A DNA stretch of 64,000 bases from Solwaraspora sp. WMMD791 (GTDB taxonomy: Bacteria; Actinomycetota; Actinomycetes; Mycobacteriales; Micromonosporaceae): the NCBI RefSeq assembly GCF_029581195.1, contig NZ_CP120737.1, forward strand, positions 2,953,001 to 3,017,000, given 5' to 3'. Shown here one piece after another: positions 45,145 through 53,441 of the stretch; within the stretch, counting starts at the first letter, position 1, and every line of letters begins with the position of its first letter. Both the position numbers and the translations under genes were made by a program. Below the pieces are notes generated by a model, which was not told the DNA's origin, ran no database searches, and saw only the letters and a program-made list of their open reading frames with translations.

Positions 45145-45273
45145 CCGGACCGCGCGGGCGTAAGCACCGGCGCCAACCCCGAAAGCTTGCCGGAAGCGCC
45201 GGTTCAGTTGGCTCTGGCCGAGGTAGCCCAGACGTGGTGCTACCTCGGCCACCGGAGGTCCTATCCCTGCCAC
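45145..45273 (-). pseudogene. Fragment of an AraC-family regulator
   Basis: Reading leftward from 45273, about 43 codons encode VAEVAPRLGYLGQSQLNRRFRQAFGVGAGAYARAVR. This is the second helix-turn-helix of an AraC-type DNA-binding domain, including the typical F/L-x-R-x-F-R-x-x-F-G core. The first HTH and the whole ligand domain are missing: upstream in this frame there is a stop and then the tRNA gene. It looks like a remnant cut off at the tRNA integration hot spot. Confidence 0.6.
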
Positions 45274-45311
45274 CTGAGGTGAACCCTCAGGTCGCTAGAC
45301 TGGGCCCTCGC

Positions 45312-45384
45312 GCCCTCGTAGCTCAGGGGATAGAGCATCGGTTTCCTAAACCGTGTGTCGCAGGTTCGAATCCTGCCGGGGGCA
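45312..45384 (+). tRNA. tRNA-Arg (anticodon CCT)
   Basis: A 73-base cloverleaf: acceptor stem GCCCTCG pairs with CGGGGGC (one G-T pair), D stem GCTC/GAGC, and anticodon loop TTCCTAA with anticodon CCT (reads AGG). The T arm GCAGG-TTCGAAT-CCTGC is perfect and the discriminator base is A. CCA is not encoded. The outermost pair of the anticodon stem is T-T. The 3' half is the integration site of the element to its right, which leaves the tRNA intact. Confidence 0.95.
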
Positions 45385-45385
45385 C
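45343..45385. repeat. attL: 43-base attachment repeat
   Basis: Covers the anticodon loop to the 3' end of tRNA-Arg and is identical over 43 bases to 62110-62152. The flanking bases differ on both sides (T/A before, C/A after), which fixes the limits. The integrase gene ends 198 bases to the right. Confidence 0.92.
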
Positions 45386-45489
45386 CCCAGAGATCAGCAA
45401 AAACGCCAGCTGACCAGCGCGTACGCAGATCCGTCGATGATCCACAACATGCAGCCGGATGCCACCGGAAGCCGCCGTTTGTCGCCAGC

Positions 45490-45519
45490 CACGGACTATT
45501 CACGGATTGATCTTGAAGG
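45490..45519 (+). repeat. Left copy of a 30-base subterminal repeat
   Basis: CACGGACTATTCACGGATTG and the next ten bases match 62015-62044 at 26 of 30 positions in the same orientation. The left copy lies 104 bases inside attL and the right copy 65 bases inside attR. It could be an arm-type integrase/excisionase site or a trace of an earlier insertion. The region 45386-45582 otherwise holds no gene. Confidence 0.55.
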
Positions 45520-45582
45520 CGTTTCCCCAGGTCACACCCGGTGCCCGGAGCAAGATCCGGACTGGCGGCCGACACCGCGAGC

Positions 45583-46968
45583 CTACCCACCGAAGCCCTG
45601 CAACGCGTCGCCGATCCGCTGGTTGACCGTCGCCTCCTGGCCGTCGATGCACTTCGCGTACACCTTCAACAGCACATCGACCGAATGCCCGGCCCGCTCC
45701 GCGACCTCAGTTGCCGGAGCACCGGCGTTGAGCCAGAGCGACACCGCCGCGTGCCGCAGGTCGTACGGCCGACCTGCCAACGGCGACGCCACCTGATGCG
45801 GAGTCAGCGCCAACGCCCGCGCCTCCTCCCACACCCGCGAGTACGTGGACGCCGCCACGACGTTGCCCCGCTCGCTACGGAACAACCGGCCGTCGTCTGC
45901 CACGCCGTACCGGTCGATGTGCTTCCGCAGGATCGTCACCAGCTCCGGCGGGATCGGCACCCCGCGTGACTCGGCGTCGGCCCGATGCTTGAGCCCGCGC
46001 CGATCGTGCGCCTCGCCGCTGTCGGTCCACCGCTTGCCGGACTGCGGCCGGTTGTCGACCAGCGTCAGCCGCCCCCATCCAGTTGCCGGAAGGTGGCAGT
46101 CCTGCTCACGCAGGCCCAACGCCTCACCGGGCCGCAACGCCGCGAGGTAGAGGCAGGCGAAGAACGCCACCAGGCGCTCACCCTTGCGGACCCGACCCCG
46201 CCGCCCGACGTACGTCAGCGCGGTCAGCAGCTCCGCCGCCTGACGCGGGTTGACCACCACCCGCCGGTCGACCGTCACCGCGACCTTCTTGCGAGTCGAC
46301 CGCACCCGGAGCTTGTCGACCGGGTTGAAGTCGAGCAGTTCCAGTTCCACCGCGTACTGCAGGACGTTGTAGAACACCGACCGCTTCCGGCGGACCGTCG
46401 TCACCGCAGCCGCCCGCCCGTCGAGCGTCAGGGCCAGGACATCGAGAGCGCCCCGGACCGTCGCCGCCTGCCCCAGCTCGACGAGGGGCAGCGAAGCACG
46501 GCGCAGCCAACGCGCGGCAGGCGCCAACTCCGGCGGGACATCGGATTGCCGAACAGCCGGCGGCAGCAGGTGATCCACCAGCAGGCGCCGCAGCTCCCCC
46601 GGCCCCGGCCGACCCGACAGGTCCCGGACCAGGGCCGGAGTGACGGTGGCCAACGCGTCGACCAGGCTGGCCCGCGACTTGGCAGCCGCGCCGGGCCACT
46701 TCATGTCGACGTAGGACTGAACGAACTCAAGCCAGGTCTGCGCCTCCTTGGCCGCCATCATCGAATCAGGCAGGCCGGTCACCGAGTCGAACGCCTCGCC
46801 CCGGTTGATGGCCTGCATCAGGTCCGACCGGAAATTGTCGGCAAGGGCACGGGTGGCGAAGTTCCGCGACTTCTCCCGGCCGCCGACGACCCACCGGACG
46901 GTGTACGTCTTCTTCCTGCCGCCCTTGTTGACGCGGATGTCCCACACCCGCACAGCGCGGGACTTCAC
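45583..46968 (-). CDS. int: Tyrosine site-specific integrase
   Basis: A 461-residue phage-type integrase that catalyses recombination between attP and the tRNA-Arg attB. The N-terminal arm-binding region (KTYTVRWVVGGREKSRNFATRALADNFR) is typical of pSAM2-like integrases. The catalytic domain has LAALRPGEALGLR (first Arg), RPYDLRHAAVSLWLNAG (second His/Arg box) and ERAGHSVDVLLKVYAKC (third His and the nucleophile Tyr). It starts at GTG 46968, overlapping the excisionase stop, and is transcribed toward attL, the usual int arrangement. Confidence 0.95.
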   Translation of the reverse strand: MKSRAVRVWDIRVNKGGRKKTYTVRWVVGGREKSRNFATRALADNFRSDLMQAINRGEAFDSVTGLPDSMMAAKEAQTWLEFVQSYVDMKWPGAAAKSRASLVDALATVTPALVRDLSGRPGPGELRRLLVDHLLPPAVRQSDVPPELAPAARWLRRASLPLVELGQAATVRGALDVLALTLDGRAAAVTTVRRKRSVFYNVLQYAVELELLDFNPVDKLRVRSTRKKVAVTVDRRVVVNPRQAAELLTALTYVGRRGRVRKGERLVAFFACLYLAALRPGEALGLREQDCHLPATGWGRLTLVDNRPQSGKRWTDSGEAHDRRGLKHRADAESRGVPIPPELVTILRKHIDRYGVADDGRLFRSERGNVVAASTYSRVWEEARALALTPHQVASPLAGRPYDLRHAAVSLWLNAGAPATEVAERAGHSVDVLLKVYAKCIDGQEATVNQRIGDALQGFGG

Positions 46969-47150
46969 GCCGCCTCCCGATGCCGTTCGAGCCAGGCACG
47001 CAGGTCACGCCGGCCGATGCGCAGCTCACCGTTCGGGAGCTTGATGCACTCCGGGGCGATGCCCAGCTCACGCCAGCGGTAGAAGGTCCGCCGAGAAACG
47101 CCGTTGAGTGCGCTGAGTACCTGAGGGACGGTCAACAGCTCGTCGTCCAT
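46965..47150 (-). CDS. xis: Excisionase (MerR/AlpA-like HTH)
   Basis: A 61-residue protein with a winged helix-turn-helix of the excisionase type: LTVPQVLSALNGVSRRTFYRWRELGIAPECIKLPNGELRIGRRDLRAWLERH. Xis binds near attP to direct excision. ATG 47150 is the obvious start, with GGAGGA 11 bases upstream; the longer frame to 47651 is a shadow of rep. Its stop overlaps the int start (GTGA), so Int and Xis are translated together. Confidence 0.9.
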   Translation of the reverse strand: MDDELLTVPQVLSALNGVSRRTFYRWRELGIAPECIKLPNGELRIGRRDLRAWLERHREAA

Positions 47151-47173
47151 TGGGGTGGTTTCCTCCGAGGGGT

Positions 47174-49030
47174 TCAGGCTGCGAGGGTCAGGGGTCGAGT
47201 CGTTGCCGGAACAGCGCCGGTGGCGCGTTGTCGGGCGTTGGTGAGGGTGGTGCGCCAGCGGATGCGTTCGGAGACGGCGCGCAGGATGCGGTATTGCAGG
47301 GGTGGGACGTCGGGGTCGTCGGGTCGGGCTAGTTCGAACCGGTAGCGATCCGGGTTGTCGACCTGCCCGTCCGCCTGCCCGCCGTTGCCGTCGTTGTTGT
47401 CGGCGGCGGCCTGGTCGTCGGCGCCGGCGAGGTTCCCGGCGAGGATGGCCCGGACCCAGGCCCGGTTGTTGGCGCGGTGGTCGGCCAGGGTCTTGCCGGA
47501 CCACTGCCGAGAGACCAGCACCCGCCGACCGGTGAAGCCGAGCGTCGCCCGTTGGTGGACCTTGCCGGTGCAGCGACCAGGAGTGAGGCCGGGTTTGGCC
47601 TTGTCCGGCTGGACGCCGTAGAGCAGCCAGTTGGCGCACGTCGGCGAGCACGGCAGGACCGACAGTTCGGCGTGGAGCCGGTCGAAGTGCGCCCTCTGGG
47701 GGTCGGAGCGTGGCCGGGCCTGGTCGGTCAGGTCCTTGGTGACGTACTTCGTGACGTAGCGGATGGAGCGTTCCGCGTCCTTGGTGCCCTGGTCGATCCC
47801 GCGCGCGTCGATCCGGCCCAACCGGGCGACGTAGGCGGGTGGGGAGCCGGGTTCCTCCAGCTCGTCAAGCGCCTCGCCCCAGGTCGGTAACGCCTCCTTG
47901 GTTTTGGGGTCGACGTACGCCTGTTGGTCGACGTCCCACACCGGCGGTGCGTCGACCCGGTAGACGGGTTGGTCGAAGCGTGGCCACCACACCTGGTGGT
48001 AGGTCGCGGCGGCGATCTGCTTCAACAGCTTGCGGGGCAGGGTGCCCCGGATGGCGAAGTGTGCGTGTGGGGCGAGTCGGCGTTGCAGCTCGACGGCCCC
48101 GGCGTACTGGACGTTCCAGCCCGCCGCCCGGCGCAGGTTCTGCCACCACCGGTCCAGCACGCGGGCGAAGTGGATCGAGTCCAGCGCCGCCCGCCGGTAG
48201 TCGTAGCTGGCCGGATCCACCGGCGTACTCAGCACCGGGTCGTGCGGCTGGTGGCGTTGACCGCACTCGCACGGCACCACGTAGCCGCCGCGCCGAAAGT
48301 GCGAGTGCACCGGGCCGTGACTGTCGAGGGTGAGCGTGAGCAGCATCGACGGCCGATAGGTTCTGCCCTGCCGGCCGGTGTAGGCGCGGCCGACCGTACG
48401 CGGGTCGACAGGCAGCCGGGGCAGGTCGGGGGTGTCCTGGCGGCGGCGGGTCGACCGGCGACGCCGAGGCCGCTCGTCCCGCTCGGTCGGGGTGAGCTTG
48501 CCGCGTAGGTTCGATTCCGCCAACGCTTCGTCGACCTCGACGATCGCGTCATCGAGGTCCGTGACCTGCGCCGCCCGCGCGTCCGGGTCCATCGGTTCGT
48601 AGGCCAGGGCGTGGCGTTCGAATTCGAGGTGTGCCCGCAGGCGGACCAGCGACAGGACATCCTCACCCGGCTTGTCCGGGCGGACGGCCGGTTCGTCGGC
48701 CAGGTGCCAGCCTTCCCGGATCTGCTGGATACGTAGCCGGCGGCCGCGTTCCGCGCACGGCTTGCACTTCGCCGCCAACGTCGCCCCGCAGGGCACTTCG
48801 ACGATGTCGGTACGGCCGGTCACGGTGTCGGTGCGGCGCAGCACCACCGGCCGCACGCACACCTGATGCTGCTCCGCCAGCTGGCGTAGGGCGTCCTTGG
48901 CGAGGGGTTGACGCATCCGGGCCGCCCGCGACCCCGGACGCGGCACCACCGACAGCGGCGATGATGCGTTGTCCGGGATCGCGGCGCCCACACCCGCCGC
49001 CGGCCGGGTCGCGGGTTCGGGGTGAGTCAC
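47174..49030 (-). CDS. repSA: RepSA-like replication initiator
   Basis: A 618-residue protein like the pSAM2/AICE rolling-circle replication initiators. It has a Cys-rich N-terminal part (CGATLAAKCKPCAERG, CECGQRH), a His-hydrophobic-His motif RLAPHAHFAIRG of HUH-type nucleases, and candidate catalytic Tyr in SIRYVTKYVTKDL. A second Cys cluster (LPCSPTCANWLLYG) follows. It would nick the element's origin to start replication of the excised circle. GTG 49030 overlaps the stop of the DUF2637 gene. The C-terminal 90 residues include an Asp/Asn/Gly-rich stretch. Confidence 0.88.
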   Translation of the reverse strand: MTHPEPATRPAAGVGAAIPDNASSPLSVVPRPGSRAARMRQPLAKDALRQLAEQHQVCVRPVVLRRTDTVTGRTDIVEVPCGATLAAKCKPCAERGRRLRIQQIREGWHLADEPAVRPDKPGEDVLSLVRLRAHLEFERHALAYEPMDPDARAAQVTDLDDAIVEVDEALAESNLRGKLTPTERDERPRRRRSTRRRQDTPDLPRLPVDPRTVGRAYTGRQGRTYRPSMLLTLTLDSHGPVHSHFRRGGYVVPCECGQRHQPHDPVLSTPVDPASYDYRRAALDSIHFARVLDRWWQNLRRAAGWNVQYAGAVELQRRLAPHAHFAIRGTLPRKLLKQIAAATYHQVWWPRFDQPVYRVDAPPVWDVDQQAYVDPKTKEALPTWGEALDELEEPGSPPAYVARLGRIDARGIDQGTKDAERSIRYVTKYVTKDLTDQARPRSDPQRAHFDRLHAELSVLPCSPTCANWLLYGVQPDKAKPGLTPGRCTGKVHQRATLGFTGRRVLVSRQWSGKTLADHRANNRAWVRAILAGNLAGADDQAAADNNDGNGGQADGQVDNPDRYRFELARPDDPDVPPLQYRILRAVSERIRWRTTLTNARQRATGAVPATTRPLTLAA

Positions 49031-49734
49031 TGGTCAGCCTCCACACCAGCCATCGCAGCGCCGTTACGGGTCGGGAACCCCGCCACCGGTACCGGCACCA
49101 CACCCCGCCGCACACCGGGGACAATCGGGCGGACCGGTTCAGCCATCGGCGCCTGGTCGACGCCCGCGACCTGGTCGACGGGCCGGGCAGCCGGGACGGG
49201 CACGACCGGGGCGGCGTTGTCAGTGTCGACCTGGTCGACAGCAGCCGCCGAGGAGTTGCCCGGCTGGACGACGACGGCAGTCGCCGGCTGCTGGTTGTCC
49301 GGCTGGTCGACACCGGCCGGGGCGGGGGCGGCGGGTTTGGTGGACAGGACGAGCTTCGACAGGCCGAGGAACGCCAACGCCGGCACCGCCGACAGCAACC
49401 AGCCCGAGATACCCGGCTTGGCCACCGCCAACTGTGCGGCCAGGGACAGGCACACCGCGCAGACCAGCAGGAACATCGGATAGCCGACCGGCCCACCCGT
49501 GCGACGCCGCCGCCGGATCGTCAACAACGCGGCCAGGGGGATCAGTTCGGAGATAGCGGCGTTGGCCCAGCCGAACCACTCCCCCGTACCGGGCGGGGAG
49601 TTGTCCATCGTCCATTCGTGCACGTGGGTGAACGACGCCGCCCCCGCCAGACCACCGACGACGAGCAGGATCAGCACCAAGAGCACGCCTTCCGCCCGCT
49701 CCGCACGGGTCGGCCCACCAGTCGACGCCATCAC
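49027..49734 (-). CDS. DUF2637 membrane protein, probable spread (Spd) protein
   Basis: A 235-residue protein. The first 135 residues hold four hydrophobic segments with the DUF2637 features ASFTHVHEW and GWANAAISELIPLAALLTIRRRRR. The last 100 are a Pro/Val/Asp-rich tail with repeated VDQ(V/P/A) units, probably cytoplasmic. Such proteins sit beside the translocase in actinomycete conjugative plasmids and are thought to help spread DNA between hyphal compartments. GTG 49734 or the next ATG 49731 is the start, inside the stop of the FtsK-like gene. Confidence 0.8.
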   Translation of the reverse strand: MMASTGGPTRAERAEGVLLVLILLVVGGLAGAASFTHVHEWTMDNSPPGTGEWFGWANAAISELIPLAALLTIRRRRRTGGPVGYPMFLLVCAVCLSLAAQLAVAKPGISGWLLSAVPALAFLGLSKLVLSTKPAAPAPAGVDQPDNQQPATAVVVQPGNSSAAAVDQVDTDNAAPVVPVPAARPVDQVAGVDQAPMAEPVRPIVPGVRRGVVPVPVAGFPTRNGAAMAGVEADQ

Positions 49735-51173
49735 GCCACCACCCCCGCCACGCCACCAGCGCCGTTATCGGTGTCGTCGAGGTGCCGGTACGCGCGGCCA
49801 AGGCCGCGAATGTCGTCGTCGGACAGGTAGGCGAACCGGACCCGGACGGGTTCCCGCACACCGTCGAGGACGACGTAGCCGACCCCCGGCAGCGTCTCCG
49901 GAACCCGGTCACACGCCGCACCCCGGTCACGGGCACCGTCGCCGAGGACCATGTCAGCCTGCTCCGGCTCGGTCATCCGCAACGCGATCCGCGTCGGGAA
50001 CAGATCCCTAAACGGCAGAACGTCCTTACGCGGGTCCTGCAACGCCGCCACCACATGCACACCCACCGCCCGGCCCTGCGACAACAACAAACCCAGCGCC
50101 TCTTTGATGCGGTCGCGGACCTTGCGGTCCGTCAGGTAGGCGGTCAACGCCGCCAACTCGTCGACGACCACGACGATCAACGGCTCATCCCGGCTCGGCG
50201 TGTGCTGACGGGTCACCCCACGAAGCCGGTCCGCCCGCAGCCGCATGCGTTTCACGGCCTCTTCCAGGACACCGGCCATGGTGTCCGGGTCCTGGTAGCA
50301 GAACCGGGCGAACAACGGCAGCCCCGCCGCCAACTCCATGCCGCCCTTCGGGTCGAACACCCACAGCTCCACCAGGCCGGAACGGACACCGCCGGCCAAC
50401 GCCGAGATCAGCGACCAGATCACCGACCCCTTGCCGGAGTTCGTCGCCCCCGCCACCAGCACATGCGAACCGGACAGCCGCAGCCGATACAGCTCCCCGC
50501 CCTCCTGCACACCGAGAGGGAGGGCGGCAAGGTCGGGTTCGGCCGGGACCGGCAGCGGCGCCACCACGGCGGCGAGGGGATCCCGGCGGGTGAATCGCAC
50601 CGCCACCAGATCCGGCCGCACACAGGCGGACGCCCGTGCTTCGCGTTGGTGGAAGCCGTGCGCCAACCGGTCCGCGTTACGCGCCCAGTCATCCGGCACC
50701 TGACCGGGCAGCATCCGTACCGTCACCGTGTCCCCGAACCGGTCGGAGGACACCCGGACCAGGCGCGGCACGTAGCGGACCCCGTCGAAGATCACCGCCA
50801 ACCCGCAGGTGGCGGTGACCGCGACCCAGCGACGCCGGTACACCCACAGCCGACGCCACCGCCCGACGATCGGGTACCAGCCGAACCGCCACCACGACCC
50901 CGGATGCAGCCGCCACCACACCGCGCACAATCCGGCGAGGCCGGTGTCGACGGCGGCCAGGACCAGCGGCCCCCACTCCACATACACCCACCCGGCCGCA
51001 ATGGTCGGGCCGGAGATCCACCAGTAGCGGACCGCCAACACCGTCAGCCGGACCAGGCCACGGGCCAGCCACCACAACAGGAGCAGCCAGCCCGGCATCC
51101 GCCACGACGGCAGCCGCACATTCATCGGCGCGACCGGGACCTTCTCCCCCGGAATGATGTTGATCAACGGCAT
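49731..51173 (-). CDS. traSA: FtsK/SpoIIIE-type DNA translocase (TraB/TraSA-like)
   Basis: A 480-residue conjugative translocase moving double-stranded DNA between mycelia, as in pSAM2 TraSA. It has two or three N-terminal membrane segments, then an FtsK ATPase core: Walker A VAGATNSGKGSVIWSLI, VFDPKGGMELAAGL, Walker B LIVVVVDELAAL, and QDPRKDVLPFRDLFPTRIALRM. The start ATG 51173 (MPLINIIPGEKVPV) is preferred because the open frame farther upstream overlaps the small zinc-ribbon gene and encodes a Trp/Cys-rich shadow. The stop overlaps the start of the DUF2637 gene. Confidence 0.92.
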   Translation of the reverse strand: MPLINIIPGEKVPVAPMNVRLPSWRMPGWLLLLWWLARGLVRLTVLAVRYWWISGPTIAAGWVYVEWGPLVLAAVDTGLAGLCAVWWRLHPGSWWRFGWYPIVGRWRRLWVYRRRWVAVTATCGLAVIFDGVRYVPRLVRVSSDRFGDTVTVRMLPGQVPDDWARNADRLAHGFHQREARASACVRPDLVAVRFTRRDPLAAVVAPLPVPAEPDLAALPLGVQEGGELYRLRLSGSHVLVAGATNSGKGSVIWSLISALAGGVRSGLVELWVFDPKGGMELAAGLPLFARFCYQDPDTMAGVLEEAVKRMRLRADRLRGVTRQHTPSRDEPLIVVVVDELAALTAYLTDRKVRDRIKEALGLLLSQGRAVGVHVVAALQDPRKDVLPFRDLFPTRIALRMTEPEQADMVLGDGARDRGAACDRVPETLPGVGYVVLDGVREPVRVRFAYLSDDDIRGLGRAYRHLDDTDNGAGGVAGVVA

Positions 51174-51180
51174 GACGACG

Positions 51181-51435
51181 TCACCGCCCCGACCAACGGA
51201 CCGGACGACCCAGCGTCGCCATACAGGTACGGCACGCCATGTGCAGCAGATCGAACCGACGTGGACGCACCCACCGCCCGCAACGCGGACACCGGATCTC
51301 ATCCACCAACGCCGGCAGATCCCGCAGGCCGACCACCCGGCGGGCCACCGCCAGCCAGGACCACAACACACCAGCGAGCAGACGACGACGCCACCTCACG
51401 CCGACCACCACCAGGCGCTCGACGAGACTGGGCAA
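51181..51435 (-). CDS. Small zinc-ribbon-like protein
   Basis: An 84-residue basic protein. The C-terminal half has a treble-clef or ribbon pattern IRCPRCGRWVRPRRFDLLHMACRTCMATLG (two CxxC pairs 20 residues apart). The N-terminal half is Arg/Val/Leu-rich. The frame begins with TTG at 51435; internal GTG codons are alternatives and no clear ribosome-binding site is seen. It lies 7 bases before the translocase gene on the same strand. It could be an accessory transfer protein; the function is unknown. Confidence 0.45.
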   Translation of the reverse strand: MPSLVERLVVVGVRWRRRLLAGVLWSWLAVARRVVGLRDLPALVDEIRCPRCGRWVRPRRFDLLHMACRTCMATLGRPVRWSGR

Positions 51436-51565
51436 GACGGACCAAGGGCAAGCTGAACTACAGTGGGCACGATGGCCCTCCTTCTTGTGAGGGGTGGTCA
51501 GGAGCGCGGGACGGGCCGGGACTCTTGGCGGGGAAACGGCCCGCCCCGCGTGAGAGAGGGAGCGG

Positions 51566-51991
51566 TCAGGCAGCGGCGGGAGCGTGGGCCGAGGCCGGCT
51601 GCATCCCGGTGGCCCGCAGCGAGTACGCCATCCGCGCCCGGCACTGACCCGACGCCCGACACCGGTGCGAATCCACGTACGGGGTCAGGGTCAACCCGTC
51701 GAACTCCACCGCCGGCGGATACCCCGGCACCGTCGACGACGGCGGCACCGGACGCTGCCCAGCAACAATCTTCACCTTGACCTCAGTGGACCGACCGAAC
51801 TTGCCCGCCTCAGCGTCCAGATCCAGCACCCGGACCACCCAGACCCGCTCACCGGTCTCCTTGTCCCGCGCCTGGTTGTCCGCCTCCCCACGCCGGTCGA
51901 AGTCGACCTGAGCATCAACGCCGAGGAACAGCGCACCGGCGGGGAACACGTACTCGAACGGGACCGGGACCTTGATCGACGCAGGAACCAC
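51566..51991 (-). CDS. pra: Pra-like activator of replication, integration and excision
   Basis: A 141-residue protein matching the Pra family of AICEs: PFEYVFPAGALFLGVDAQVDFD, DKETGERVWVVRVLDLDAEAGKFGRSTEVKVKIVA, VEFDGLTLTPYVD and CRASGQCRARMAYSLRATG. In pSAM2, Pra switches on rep-xis-int expression. GTG 51991 lies 8 bases after GGAGG. Upstream is an AT-richer leader with TTGACA (reverse of 52058-52063) and a palindrome at 52016-52032, a likely KorSA-type control point. Confidence 0.85.
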   Translation of the reverse strand: MVPASIKVPVPFEYVFPAGALFLGVDAQVDFDRRGEADNQARDKETGERVWVVRVLDLDAEAGKFGRSTEVKVKIVAGQRPVPPSSTVPGYPPAVEFDGLTLTPYVDSHRCRASGQCRARMAYSLRATGMQPASAHAPAAA

Positions 51992-52015
51992 GACGTAAGC
52001 CTCCTAGCTGGACCA

Positions 52016-52032
52016 GATGTCCGCCTGACATC
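52016..52032. promoter_or_regulatory. Operator-like palindrome before pra
   Basis: GATGTCCGCCTGACATC has perfect 6-base arms around a 5-base spacer. It lies 25 bases upstream of the pra start, between the TTGACA-containing promoter region (52035-52070) and the ribosome-binding site. The neighbouring GntR regulator (KorSA-like) is the candidate binder. In pSAM2, KorSA represses pra. Confidence 0.5.
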
Positions 52033-52117
52033 CGGTTGAGCTTACAAGTTACGTCAGCCTGTCAACACAAGCCAAGGTCGAAGTCTGATCATGCAGATAG
52101 TGAGAACGTTCGACCAG

Positions 52118-52843
52118 TCAGGACAGCGGGTAGGTGTCCTCGATCTCATGACGGCTACCGGGAAGCACCAACACAGACGCCATGATCGGCTCACCCGACG
52201 CCCGGTGCGCGGTGATGACCACGCTGAAGACCGACTCGTCCGCCGACACGTCCAGGGCATCCGCCTCGTCCGCACTGACCCGCCGCGTGGTCATCCGCTC
52301 GGTGGCGTAGTCCGCCCGCAGTCCCTTGTGTCGGGTGATGTGCTCGATCAAGCTACCGACGATCGGCTGCGGGTTGACGATCTCCGTACCCACGGCGATG
52401 TCGACCGGCACGAACGTCGAGATCAGGTCAACCGGGCCGAACTGTGACACCGTCCGGCGGCGCCGCTCGTAGACGGGAGTGCCGTCCGGGATGTTCAATG
52501 CGGCAGCGACACGCGGCGACGCCAGCACCGGCCCAACATGCAGGATCTCTGTTTCGGCGCTCTCGTCCAACTCGACCGCGTCCCGCGCGTACTGCGGCGA
52601 GGTGCGACCCGAGGGCGGTCGGCCACGCACGAAGCTGCCCTTGCCCTGCTGCGACTCGATCCAGCCGTCCTGCTTCAGGATGCCCAGAGCTTTGAGGACG
52701 GTAGGACGGGAAACCCCGAACTCCGAGCACAACTGGTTCTCTGACGGCAGCACCGCGCCCGGCGCGTACGAGCCATTCTCGATGCGCTCCCGCAGCGTGT
52801 TCAACACGCGCAGGTATTTCGGCGTCGGCACTTCGTACGCCAT
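52118..52843 (-). CDS. korSA: GntR/UTRA family repressor (KorSA-like)
   Basis: A 241-residue GntR regulator. The winged helix reads TPKYLRVLNTLRERIENGSYAPGAVLPSENQLCSEFGVSRPTVLKALGILKQDGWIESQQGKGSFV. A UTRA effector domain follows (PVYERRRRTVSQFGPVDLISTFVP ... IEHITRHKGLRADYATERMTTR). In pSAM2, KorSA keeps the element integrated by repressing pra. ATG 52843 matches the family N-terminus (MAYEVPTPKY); ATG 52861 is an alternative. Its gene sits directly before the pra promoter on the same strand. Confidence 0.85.
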   Translation of the reverse strand: MAYEVPTPKYLRVLNTLRERIENGSYAPGAVLPSENQLCSEFGVSRPTVLKALGILKQDGWIESQQGKGSFVRGRPPSGRTSPQYARDAVELDESAETEILHVGPVLASPRVAAALNIPDGTPVYERRRRTVSQFGPVDLISTFVPVDIAVGTEIVNPQPIVGSLIEHITRHKGLRADYATERMTTRRVSADEADALDVSADESVFSVVITAHRASGEPIMASVLVLPGSRHEIEDTYPLS

Positions 52844-52920
52844 CGCGGGCCACCCCACCATCGAAGATCACATGTCAAGACAGGAGCCTAGAGGCACGCA
52901 GCATGACGGGACAAGTACGG

Positions 52921-53199
52921 TCAGCCGTTCGGCGTGCCCGGCCGGGACGACCCACGCCACCAGCCGGACCAGGACCCCAGGCGCTCGCCGATCAGTTCGG
53001 GGAACGTGGCACCCGGCCGCCGTCGAGGCAACCGCCGGTAACGGCCGAACACCCGAAGTGCCGCCCGCCGCACCGGGCACGGACCCTCTTCCCCGCATTC
53101 CAGGCAACGGCCGTCGTTGACCGACGGAACGTGCAGATCGAGCAGAGTTTGCGCCGCCGCGAGCGCCTTTCGCGCGTCAGCGGACAGGTACGTCGTCAC
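52921..53199 (-). CDS. Small AICE-associated protein with CxxC pair
   Basis: A 92-residue protein with a helical N-terminus (YLSADARKALAAAQTLLDLHVP), then a short Cys cluster DGRCLECGEEGPCPVRRAALRVFGRY that could bind zinc. The C-terminal third is basic and Trp-rich. It starts at GTG 53199, overlapping the stop of the preceding gene by four bases. It belongs to a string of four small leftward genes upstream of korSA. The function is unknown. Confidence 0.55.
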   Translation of the reverse strand: MTTYLSADARKALAAAQTLLDLHVPSVNDGRCLECGEEGPCPVRRAALRVFGRYRRLPRRRPGATFPELIGERLGSWSGWWRGSSRPGTPNG

Positions 53200-53441
53200 G
53201 ACTGCCCGCCGTCAGCCGCAAACATCGACGCCCGCACGAGGACCAGGGCGTGATCCCCGGACCGGCCGTCGTGCATCATCTTGACGCCTTCCAGCCAGAT
53301 CCACTCGTGGCCCTCCGGGCGGTTGGTCACCAGCCGCACCCCAGTCACCCAGATCGAGACCGGCCCATCGGTCGGTCGGAACCGGTCCTGCGCGGTCAGC
53401 CGGACCACGTCCCCCAGCCGCACCCGAAGGTCAAACGCCAC
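53196..53441 (-). CDS. Small protein, paralogue of its upstream neighbour
   Basis: An 81-residue all-beta-looking protein (VRLGDVVRLTAQDRFRP ... WVTGVRLVTNRPEGHEWIWLEGVKM ... ALVLVRASMFA). The core V-x-V-(T/S)-x(5-9)-P-x(3)-(H/E)-x-W-x-W-L-x-G resembles the 98-residue product encoded just upstream. GGAGGAACC before GTG 53441 is a strong ribosome-binding site. It overlaps both neighbours slightly, so the set is co-translated. The function is unknown. Confidence 0.5.
   Translation of the reverse strand: MAFDLRVRLGDVVRLTAQDRFRPTDGPVSIWVTGVRLVTNRPEGHEWIWLEGVKMMHDGRSGDHALVLVRASMFAADGGQS

Noticed and set aside
47985-49936. Alternative frames across rep and the DUF2637 gene
   Set aside because: They lack any motif, while the chosen frames show HUH, Cys-cluster and DUF2637 features and couple by short overlaps.
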